64,000 bases of DNA from Micromonospora sp. KC213 (lineage in GTDB: Bacteria > Actinomycetota > Actinomycetes > Mycobacteriales > Micromonosporaceae): assembly GCF_004348325.1 (NCBI RefSeq), contig NZ_SMKF01000001.1, positions 62,001-126,000 of the forward strand, in the 5' to 3' direction. The translations under genes were made by a program, and so were the position numbers. Position 1 is the stretch's first letter; every line of letters begins with the position of its first letter. The notes under the pieces are model-generated. The model searched no databases and was not told the DNA's origin. It worked only from the letters and a program-made list of their open reading frames with translations. Positions 25,421-32,387 of this stretch are shown here, piece after piece.

Positions 25421-26220
25421 CGGACGGCCTCCGCGCGGTGCCGGCGCAGGACAGCCGAGTAGCCGCGTTCGGCGGCACTGTCTCCGGCGTGGTTCGGGTC
25501 GCCCTGCCCGGATAGGTCCGCGGCAGTGCCCTGCCACACCAGCCGGCCCTCGTTGACCAGGACGACCTCGGTGCAGGCGGCGGCCACGTCCTCGACCAGA
25601 TGGGTGGAGACCAGCACGCAGGTGTCCGTGCCGAGGTCACGCACCAGTTCCCGGAAGTCGAGGCGCTGCTCCGGGTCGAGGCCGACCGTCGGCTCGTCAA
25701 GCAGCAGCAGGCGTGGATCGTTGACGATGGCCTGGGCGATGCCGGCCCGGCGCAGCATGCCTCCGGACAGCGTCTTCATCCGGGCGTCGGCCTTCGCGGT
25801 CAGCCCCACCCGGTCGATCGCCCGCTGTACCGCCGCGGCCAGTCCGGCCTTGGGCATCTCCTTGAGCCAGGCCATGTATCCGACGAACTCACGGACCGTG
25901 AACCGCGGGTAGAAGCCGAAGTGCTGAGGCAGGTAGCCCAGCTGACGGCGGACCAGCCGGAGGTCGGACCGACCGTCCACCGGGTGCCCGAGCAGCGCCA
26001 GCCGTCCGCCGGCCGGGTTGGTCACCGTGGCCAGGGCCCGCATCAGGGTGGTCTTGCCGGCACCGTTCGGGCCCAGCAGACCGTACACGCCGGCGCCCAG
26101 GGCCAGGTCGAGACCGTCCACCGCCAGGTGCCGGCCGGCGCGGACCCGTAGCCCCTCGGCGTGGACAGCCCAGGGGTGGGTGGTGGCGACCGTCTCGGCC
26201 GCGCTCACCGCACGCATCAT
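25417..26220 (-). CDS. ABC transporter ATP-binding protein
   Basis: A 267-residue ATPase of the ABC-2/CcmA-like group. Walker A is GPNGAGKTTLMRAL, the Q-loop YLPQHFGFYP, the signature LSGGMLRRAGIAQAI, Walker B LLLLDEPTVGLDP and the switch His in VSTHLVED. GAGGGG lies 5 bases before ATG 26220. It sits between the anti-sigma gene (125 bp upstream) and two membrane-protein genes with which it overlaps. The set is likely an ECF-controlled exporter or envelope-stress pump; the substrate is unknown. Confidence 0.9.
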   Translation of the reverse strand: MMRAVSAAETVATTHPWAVHAEGLRVRAGRHLAVDGLDLALGAGVYGLLGPNGAGKTTLMRALATVTNPAGGRLALLGHPVDGRSDLRLVRRQLGYLPQHFGFYPRFTVREFVGYMAWLKEMPKAGLAAAVQRAIDRVGLTAKADARMKTLSGGMLRRAGIAQAIVNDPRLLLLDEPTVGLDPEQRLDFRELVRDLGTDTCVLVSTHLVEDVAAACTEVVLVNEGRLVWQGTAADLSGQGDPNHAGDSAAERGYSAVLRRHRAEAVR

Positions 26221-26345
26221 CGTTTCCCCTCATTTCGGATGCGCTTCGCCGTCGGCCGTTGCCGTGGGGCACGTGCCGCTGTCGCAAGCGCTGGATTGGT
26301 CGGTTGCTGGTGGACAGTCGGCGCCCGGGGGCGCCTCGGTCGGGG

Positions 26346-27140
26346 TCAGTTGCTGTTGGACAGGCGCCGGAAGCTGCCGGCGCGGGTTGTCGCCCAGCCG
26401 GCGAGCAGCACGGTGGTCAGTGCCCACAGGCCGGCGCTGTCCGCCTGCAGCAGCACCGGCAGCCGCGCGGTGGCCAGGCTGGGCAGCACGACGGCGAGCG
26501 TCCAGGAGGCGGCCAGGCCGACGGCGGCACGGCGCACGCCGACCAGGGTGCCGAGCAGGAGGGTGGCGACGGTGAACGCCAGGCAGGGCAGCAGCATCAG
26601 CGCCAGCGAGGCGCCGGTCCCGGCACCGACGGCGGCGAGCGCCGGGATGACCAGGACCAGGGCGGCCACGGTGCGCCGCAGCACCATCGTCAGCCCGGCG
26701 GCCGGGGTGCCCGCGATGAGCTCCCAGCACGGATCGGTACGCCGGCTCCAGGCGGCGGCCACCCCGGGCAGCGGTGCCACCGGGGCGAGCAGCAGCACCA
26801 GCGATGGCAAGCCGGTCTCCAGGATCGTGAGCAGCGCCGCGCAGCCGAGGACCGCGCCCGTCATGACCAGCCACGGCAGCAGGACCACCGTCATCCACCG
26901 ATACCGCAGCTGCCGGGCGCGGCCGGCCGGGACGGGGCCGGCGGAGATCTCCCGGTCCAGCCCGGTCGCCACCCGGTCGATCAGGGCTCGGCTCTGCGGG
27001 GTCGTGCTGCCGGCCAGCCGGGCGCGACAGTCGGCGCAGTCCTCGAGGTGGACCTCGACCGACCACACGGTGGCCTCATCGAGCCCAGGGTCGGCGGTGG
27101 CGTACCGGTCGATCACCGTAAGGGTGGGATGGCGGGTCAC
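26346..27140 (-). CDS. zinc-finger (zf-HC2) anti-sigma factor, membrane-anchored
   Basis: A 264-residue protein. The N-terminus has the anti-sigma zinc site HLEDCADCRARL (HxxxCxxC, near residue 30), and the rest holds about six hydrophobic segments, so it is a polytopic membrane protein rather than the usual single-pass form. The GTG start at 27140 overlaps the sigma-factor stop as GTGA, giving the expected coupled 1:1 synthesis. It presumably sequesters the adjacent ECF sigma factor until a membrane or redox signal arrives. Confidence 0.85.
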   Translation of the reverse strand: MTRHPTLTVIDRYATADPGLDEATVWSVEVHLEDCADCRARLAGSTTPQSRALIDRVATGLDREISAGPVPAGRARQLRYRWMTVVLLPWLVMTGAVLGCAALLTILETGLPSLVLLLAPVAPLPGVAAAWSRRTDPCWELIAGTPAAGLTMVLRRTVAALVLVIPALAAVGAGTGASLALMLLPCLAFTVATLLLGTLVGVRRAAVGLAASWTLAVVLPSLATARLPVLLQADSAGLWALTTVLLAGWATTRAGSFRRLSNSN

Positions 27141-27688
27141 GACAGGGCCTCCCGCAGGGCGATCCGGGCACGGCGTATCCGCGACTTGACGGTGTTCTCC
27201 GGTACGCCCAGTAGCACGGACGTCTCCCGGACGGTGAGCCCGTCCAGGACGGTGGAGCGAAGCACCTGCCGCACCTCCAGGGGCAAAACGAGCAGCGCCT
27301 GTTCGAGTTCCTGGCCGACGCGGGCGGCCATCACCTCGTCCTCGGCCGCCGGGACCGTGCTCTCCGCCAGTGTCACCGGGGGTGTCCGCGCCTGTCGGGC
27401 CCGCCGGCGGAAGGCGTCCACGAGACGGTGCGCGGCGATGGTCCACAGCCAACCCACGGTGCTGCCCCGGGCGTCGGTGCCGGCGAAGCCGCCCGCGGCC
27501 CGCCACACCGCCAGGTACGTCTCCTGCAGCACATCGGCGACCACGTCGGGGTCGGCGCACCGGCGCCGCAGCCGAACCTCGAGCCACGGAGCGGTACGCC
27601 GGTACAACTCGTCGAACGCCTGCCGGTCCCCGCGGGCAACGCGGCGTACGAGGTCTTCCTCGTCAGTCGCGTCCAGGTGTCGTTTCAC
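27137..27688 (-). CDS. ECF-family RNA polymerase sigma factor
   Basis: A 183-residue ECF sigma factor. Region 2 is seen as DRQAFDELYRRTAPWLE through DVLQETYLAVWR and WLWTIAAHRLVDAFRR; region 4 as LPLEVRQVLRSTVLDGLTVRETSVLLGVPENTVKSRIRRAR (recognition helix around VPENTVKSRI). GTG 27688 is chosen because it gives the standard ECF length; the nearest strong Shine-Dalgarno (GGGGGAGG) is about 14 bases away, so the exact start is uncertain. It heads the operon with its anti-sigma factor and an ABC system, which are probable targets. Confidence 0.88.
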   Translation of the reverse strand: MKRHLDATDEEDLVRRVARGDRQAFDELYRRTAPWLEVRLRRRCADPDVVADVLQETYLAVWRAAGGFAGTDARGSTVGWLWTIAAHRLVDAFRRRARQARTPPVTLAESTVPAAEDEVMAARVGQELEQALLVLPLEVRQVLRSTVLDGLTVRETSVLLGVPENTVKSRIRRARIALREALS

Positions 27689-28077
27689 ACCCGGTAAGAC
27701 GACCTCCCCCGTCGGATCGGTGCGGGACAGGGTGTGACCCGCGTCACGACCGCCTCCCACCTCCCCGCCGACGTCACCCGCCTCGCCACCACTCTCGGTT
27801 CGCCACCCACGACGCGGCCAAGGCTGGGAGGAGGTGTGCCGCCAGGCCGCAGCCAACATCCGCACCTGATGGATCAAGCAACGCCGGTACCGGGCGCCCC
27901 ACGGTTACCGACTCCCTGGCCCTACCAATCGCGTCCACAGGCGAGCGCTGTCCGGACCGCTCGCGGGCACCGTACGCCGATCAGCGGCGTCGCGATCACT
28001 CAGCCCGCGCCATGAACAGCCACTACGCCCGCACACCCGCACGAGCCATGATCGAAGTCCTCGACTGGAGTGCCGCC
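27689..28077. other. 389-bp intergenic stretch
   Basis: It contains the presumed promoter of the sigma/anti-sigma operon near its left end. No supported gene, RNA or clear repeat was found in the rest. Confidence 0.5.
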
Positions 28078-28534
28078 TCACCCCAGCCCGGCGTCAACCA
28101 GCGCGCGTTGGGCGATACGGGCTCCCACCGGGTCGGGAGCGTATCCGGCGGTGCTGGATCTCGAACTGCGGATCCCGGGGCAGCAGATTCTCACCTCGAA
28201 CGAGCGCACCAGCACCCAGACCCTGCCCGTGGCCACGGAGGCACCGGCTCCTCGCGAAGCCGAGTAGTCGGGCATCACCGACGGTGACGCATGCCTCTTC
28301 GAGCATCTCACGACGCAGCGTTCTCGAAGAGGGTCTCGGAACCCCACGGGGCGGCCGGCCGGGAAACCCCAGTGTCTGGCGTCGTGACTGATCAGCACCA
28401 GGTGGCCGTCGCCGGTGACGCAGACACCGGCCCGCACCGTGCGACATCCCCGGCGGTGGCTCGGCGCCCGCATGCCAGGTCACGACCCAGTCCTGACCGT
28501 TCGAACTGTGGGCGCACCGTCCGCCCCACGTCAC
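28078..28534 (-). pseudogene. frameshifted NUDIX hydrolase remnant
   Basis: Pieces of a NUDIX hydrolase are spread over different - strand frames. One frame gives RAGVCVTGDGHLVLISHD and HWGFPAGRP, the strands before the Nudix box. A second frame gives LRREMLEEACVTVGDARLL, which is the REUxEE part of the box. The first frame resumes with VWVLVRSFEV and later ALVDAGL. At least two frameshifts are needed to join them, so no intact enzyme can be made. Family members hydrolyse nucleoside diphosphates linked to other groups. Sequencing error is the main alternative, but two or more shifts within 460 bp favour real decay. Confidence 0.7.
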
Positions 28535-28537
28535 ACG

Positions 28538-29269
28538 TTACGGCCGGGTGGCGGTCAGGAGGCGGCTGGTCGGATTCTCGGCGCACTGCCGGGCCCGTTC
28601 GAGGTCCTCGGGCGCGACAGACTCCGCCACCGCCACCGCATGCCAGGTGAACCCGGTGAAACCGGCCGACTCGAGGACGCTCACGATGCTTTCGCTGGGC
28701 CAGTGGTGGACCCAGACATCGGTGGGCGGCGTCGTCAGCACCGAGACGCGGAAGCGTTCGCCCTCCCGCGGATTGTCCGGACGGTGGGTGCGGAAGCCAC
28801 TGGCCTCCTCCGACCGCGCGCTGGATTCCGCATTGGCCAACAACGCCACGAGCCGGCCGCCCGGAGCGAGGTTGGCGAACATCCGCTGCGCCAGGTGGGC
28901 CATGCTCTCCCGACTGTCGGCGTAGTGCAGCACGTGGACGGCGGTCACCACGTCGAAGGCTTCCAGCGCCGGCATCGTCACCATGTCCTGGACGAGGTAC
29001 TCGATACCGAGCGGCTCGCGGGCCTCGATCGTCTGGGCGAGCTTGATCATGCCCTCGGACTGGTCAATTCCGACCACCCGCCGGGCGCCCTGCCGCATGA
29101 TCATGCGGGTGAACGTGCCTTCCCCGCAGCCGACATCCAACACCTGCTTGCCCGTCAGGGGCCCGAGGGCCCGCCGGAACGACGGGAACTCTAGATTCTC
29201 CCGAACGAAGCGGATGACGCTCTCCACCTCGTCGAAACTCCTGGCGATGTCGTCGTACTGGTCGGACAC
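28538..29269 (-). CDS. class I SAM-dependent methyltransferase
   Basis: A 243-residue Rossmann-fold methyltransferase. Motif I is VLDVGCGEGTF, motif II VVGIDQSEGM, and the post-I region EYLVQDM with VTAVHVLHY (motif IV) completes the SAM site. GTG 29269 is chosen because GGGGAGG lies about 7 bases upstream; GTG 29335 is a longer alternative. It diverges from the AMP ligase-CDPS pair over a 302-bp region. Methyltransferases that alkylate diketopiperazine N or O atoms or side chains are frequent partners of CDPS genes, so it is a candidate tailoring enzyme; this is inferred from position. Confidence 0.85.
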   Translation of the reverse strand: MSDQYDDIARSFDEVESVIRFVRENLEFPSFRRALGPLTGKQVLDVGCGEGTFTRMIMRQGARRVVGIDQSEGMIKLAQTIEAREPLGIEYLVQDMVTMPALEAFDVVTAVHVLHYADSRESMAHLAQRMFANLAPGGRLVALLANAESSARSEEASGFRTHRPDNPREGERFRVSVLTTPPTDVWVHHWPSESIVSVLESAGFTGFTWHAVAVAESVAPEDLERARQCAENPTSRLLTATRP

Positions 29270-29571
29270 GTGCGCTCCTCCCCACCGGCGGCGCATTACA
29301 GCCAAAACTTCGTCGCGTATCCTGCGGGCATTCACCTGCGTGAAACCATACGGTCGATGATGCTATCACTCAACCGTCACGGCTCGCTGGCCCACCGCTC
29401 GAAGAGCGCTCAAAAACGCAGGTTGGAACCCCATTTTTGCCGATTGGACGCATCACAGCCGTCCCGGAAAATACGTGGGCTCCCGCCCCAGAGTCGACCT
29501 TGACGAATACCTCCTCACGGCAATACGGTATCGACCGTTGCGACTGTCGGGAGCCGGAAGGCGAGGGAACG
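29270..29571 (+). promoter_or_regulatory. divergent methyltransferase / ligase-CDPS control region
   Basis: A 302-bp region without a gene and less GC-rich than its flanks. A sigma-70-like candidate for the + strand operon is TTGACG (29500-29505), 18 bases, then TACGGT (29524-29529), about 40 bases before the GTG start. No regulator palindrome was recognised. Confidence 0.4.
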
Positions 29572-31185
29572 GTGGCGAATCTCAAGCTATGGGAAACCAG
29601 CGTCGGCCTCCTCTTCGACCGCAGGGCCGAAGTGGGAAAGCCGATGATCTTCCGCCCCAGCCGACCGTTGGACATCGATCCAGCGAGACAGGAAGTCCTC
29701 GATCTGGAGGCGATTGCCAAGATCGTGCGCAAGACTGCCGGGGCGCTGTACGCGGCGGGACTTCGTTCCGGCGACCGGTTCGTCGTCTACAAGGACAACC
29801 ACTTCGACTGCCTGCTGCTCGCCTCCGCCGGAATCAGGATCGGCGCGATCCCGGTCATGGTGTCGGGTCTGCTGCCACCCGATCCGACGCAGGCGCTGCT
29901 CCAGCGGGTCGAGCCGAAACTGCTGGTGAGCAACCAACGGCTCCTGGCGGGCAAGGGCAGCGACGGCGCCTCGCCCGCCGCGTTCGCGGAGCAGAGCGTC
30001 TCCCTCGACGGGGGCGATTCCAACGCACTGCCCTTCGCCGAGCTCTACGGGGCCACGGATCCGTCGCCCACCCCGCGTGCCGACGACGAGCTGATGATGC
30101 TCACACACACGTCCGGCACCACCGGCGTACCGAAGCTCATCATGTATACGCCGGCCAAGCTGCAGCGCCAGATGGCTCGGCTGGAATGCCGCCACCTACC
30201 GCCCATCACGTTCACGCGCGACGACGTCGTGGCGATGTTCACGCCTTACGTGCATGCTCGCGCATTTACCTGGATCTACTCGACACTCACATTGTCCCCC
30301 ACCAAAGTCCTGGTGATGAGCGACAGTGACCCCGAGATTGTGGGTCCGATGTTTGAGCAGCATCGGCCCACCGTGATCGAGGCGCTGCCAATCGATTACT
30401 TCCGGCTCGAGAAACTCGCCAAGGAGCCGGGCCGAAAGGCGTTCTCCTCGGTTCGCATGTTCATCAGCAACTTCGACGGGGTGCGTTGGTCCACAATCCG
30501 TCCCTTCCTGAACGCCTCGCGGCATCCCTTCCCTCTTTGGCGAGAGGGGTACGGGCAGTCGGAGACCGGCGGGATGGGAATGACGTTCGTGAGTCGGCGC
30601 ACGGCCAACAAGCGGCGCGAGGAGCTTCCCGGGCCGCGGCGGGTGGGCCGGCCCATGCCCGGCTTCGTCACCCTGAAGGTGGTCGATCCGAAGACCTTCC
30701 GGCCGGTGCCCAACGGTGAGCCAGGGCTGGTGCTCGCCCGCACGAAGGCCCGCTGCGTCGGCTACTACAAGGAACCCGAGCGTTGGAACGAGAAGGTTGT
30801 GGGCGAGTGGTGGAACACCGGTGACATCGGCATCAAGACCAGGACGGGAGCGCTGATGCTCATCGACCGGGAGGTCAACCACGTCCCGGGAAGCAGCAAC
30901 CTCGAACAGGAGGACGTGCTCGTCGATCGCCTGCCAGGCGGGCACGACGTGGCGCTGCTACCGGTGACCGGCGGGCCGCCGGTGCCGATCGTTGCCACAC
31001 CAGACGGCACGCTGGACAAAGATCTGTGGCAGCAGGTGATTCGCGGTCGTCCCCCGATGGCCGAACCAATCGTGATCGATGCCGGGGACATGCCCCGCAC
31101 CGGTACCGGGAAGATCATCCGGGAGGAACTGCGCCGGCGGTACCTCGACGAGGCCGAGCATCCTGGAAGCGGCCGGTGGACCTGA
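29572..31185 (+). CDS. AMP-forming acid ligase (ANL superfamily), CDPS-coupled
   Basis: A 537-residue adenylate-forming enzyme. The phosphate loop is HTSGTTGVPKL (A3), A5 is YGQSETGG, A7 NTGDIG, and the C-terminal Lys motif is PRTGTGKIIREEL (A10). The hinge region (LIDREVNHVPGSSNLEQED) departs from the usual GRxxDxIK form. There is no carrier-protein domain and none is encoded nearby, so it is closer to acyl-CoA or amide/ester ligases than to an NRPS module. GTG 29572 is chosen (GCGAGGGA upstream); the frame is open further left. Its stop overlaps the CDPS start as TGATG, so the two proteins are probably made together. It may activate an acid to be joined to the cyclodipeptide, but its substrate is unknown. 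Confidence 0.85.
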   Translation: MANLKLWETSVGLLFDRRAEVGKPMIFRPSRPLDIDPARQEVLDLEAIAKIVRKTAGALYAAGLRSGDRFVVYKDNHFDCLLLASAGIRIGAIPVMVSGLLPPDPTQALLQRVEPKLLVSNQRLLAGKGSDGASPAAFAEQSVSLDGGDSNALPFAELYGATDPSPTPRADDELMMLTHTSGTTGVPKLIMYTPAKLQRQMARLECRHLPPITFTRDDVVAMFTPYVHARAFTWIYSTLTLSPTKVLVMSDSDPEIVGPMFEQHRPTVIEALPIDYFRLEKLAKEPGRKAFSSVRMFISNFDGVRWSTIRPFLNASRHPFPLWREGYGQSETGGMGMTFVSRRTANKRREELPGPRRVGRPMPGFVTLKVVDPKTFRPVPNGEPGLVLARTKARCVGYYKEPERWNEKVVGEWWNTGDIGIKTRTGALMLIDREVNHVPGSSNLEQEDVLVDRLPGGHDVALLPVTGGPPVPIVATPDGTLDKDLWQQVIRGRPPMAEPIVIDAGDMPRTGTGKIIREELRRRYLDEAEHPGSGRWT

Positions 31186-31910
31186 TGGCGGGGCACGGGA
31201 GAACAGCCCAGGACAACGAAACCCGGACGCTTCAACAGGGGGCCTTTGTCGTCGAACCACTCACCGACGTCAGCCGGGTGATCTGGGAGCAGCGCAAGCA
31301 CGTGGTGTGCGGGGTGAGCCCCGGCAACAGCTACTTCCAGGTGCCGCGGCTGGCCAGCCTCCTCGGCTGGCTCCGCGCCGAGTTCGAGCGGGTGGACGTG
31401 ATCATCCCGGACTCGGCCCTGCACCACACGTACCTCGCCCTCGGCTACGAGCCGCAGCGAGCGGTTCGCAAGGCGCGCGGCGAGACAAACGTGTTGTACA
31501 ACCGGGTGGTCCGGGCTTGGAAGACCCACGGTGGGCCCCGGGAACTCGACGGCCTCCAGCGCATGTCGGACCTGGTATCCAACGAGGTCTACCGCGAAAG
31601 GTTCGTGGAGTGCGAGCAGGCTTTGAAGGAGGACCGCGCCCTGTGGGAGACGTGCCAGGAGATGAGTGAGGAGGTGCTCGCCACCCGGGGGTATGACGGC
31701 CCTCCCGACACCGCACGCATCGAGCGGGCCATGCAGTATCTCCTCGCCGAACTTCCGTTCTTTCTGGCCTCGGCCGACATCTTCGGCGCCCCGTCGTCGC
31801 TGAACTTCTACCACCAGCGACTCGCGCTGGCGGAGCTCATCTTCTCCGGCGGTTCTGTACTCGAGCCGTCGCCGCGTCAGGGGTACGCCACCATCTACCC
31901 CGCTGCGTGA
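31185..31910 (+). CDS. cyclodipeptide synthase (tRNA-dependent)
   Basis: A 241-residue CDPS, the usual length. These enzymes take two aminoacyl-tRNAs and form a cyclic dipeptide through an aminoacyl-Ser intermediate. CGVSPGNSYF places the catalytic Ser at residue 45 and Asn at 48 (AlbC Ser37/Asn40). YLLAELPFF gives Tyr185 and Glu189 (AlbC Tyr178/Glu182), and FYH gives Tyr209-His210, so all three marker residues of the NYH subfamily are present. A basic helix (RAVRKARGE and NRVVRAWK) would contact tRNA. The ATG overlaps the ligase stop (TGATG), and a perfect hairpin follows. The amino acids used cannot be predicted by eye. With the ligase and divergent methyltransferase it forms a small tailored-diketopiperazine cluster. 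Confidence 0.93.
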   Translation: MAGHGRTAQDNETRTLQQGAFVVEPLTDVSRVIWEQRKHVVCGVSPGNSYFQVPRLASLLGWLRAEFERVDVIIPDSALHHTYLALGYEPQRAVRKARGETNVLYNRVVRAWKTHGGPRELDGLQRMSDLVSNEVYRERFVECEQALKEDRALWETCQEMSEEVLATRGYDGPPDTARIERAMQYLLAELPFFLASADIFGAPSSLNFYHQRLALAELIFSGGSVLEPSPRQGYATIYPAA

Positions 31911-31940
31911 GGCCCCTGTCTGCCTCAGACAGGGGCCTCA
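31908..31940 (+). terminator. perfect hairpin terminator of the ligase-CDPS operon
   Basis: A perfect 15-bp stem (31908-31922 with 31926-31940) around a CCT loop begins at the CDPS stop codon itself. A classic strong hairpin, though without a T-tract. Confidence 0.8.
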
Positions 31941-32332
31941 CCACACCCCCGTCGGCGTGGAGGACGTGATCGCCCAGTACCCGCCGCCGACCGGTGGCCT
32001 GCCCCCGGTCGGCGGCGCGTTTGTCCAGGAGGGCATCGACCGCCGACCTGGTGGCGGCCCGTCCGGACGCCCCGCAGTGCGTGCCGGCGGTGCGGCGAGG
32101 TGCACCGCCGGCTGGTCGACGAGGTGCTGCCACACGAGGCAGCCGAGGCCATGCGGAGGCAGCCGGCTGATGGATGAGATCGGTGGCCACCCGGCGCGGC
32201 ACCCGGACGGCCGGCTGCGCCCTGAGACGGCACCGGACCTGCTGGCCGCGCAGTACGGCTAACGCCGTGCTCTGCCTGCGCCACCGAGGAAGCGAAGGGT
32301 TCTTTTCCCTCAGCCCCGCCGACACTGCGCCC
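31941..32332. other. 392-bp stretch without a supported gene
   Basis: A short + strand frame (about 32088-32170) reads CRRCGEVHRRLVDEVL and then HEAAEAMRRQ before a stop; it looks protein-like, with a CxxC, but has no proper start or continuation. It may be a remnant of a small actinomycete gene. Nothing else is seen. Confidence 0.3.
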
Positions 32333-32387
32333 CGCTGACCATCCCCGACGCGCCGATCGGACAGCGCGCTACCGGGGATGGTCAGCG
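32333..32387 (-). terminator. long-stem hairpin after the GH43 gene
   Basis: A perfect 15-bp stem (32333-32347 with 32373-32387) with a 25-base loop directly follows the stop of the - strand GH43 gene (32388). Confidence 0.7.

Noticed and set aside
31957-32262. Short + strand open frame after the CDPS terminator
   Set aside because: Pro/Gly/Arg-rich without Shine-Dalgarno or homology pattern; a different frame in the same stretch looks like a small-gene remnant, so an intact gene is not supported.
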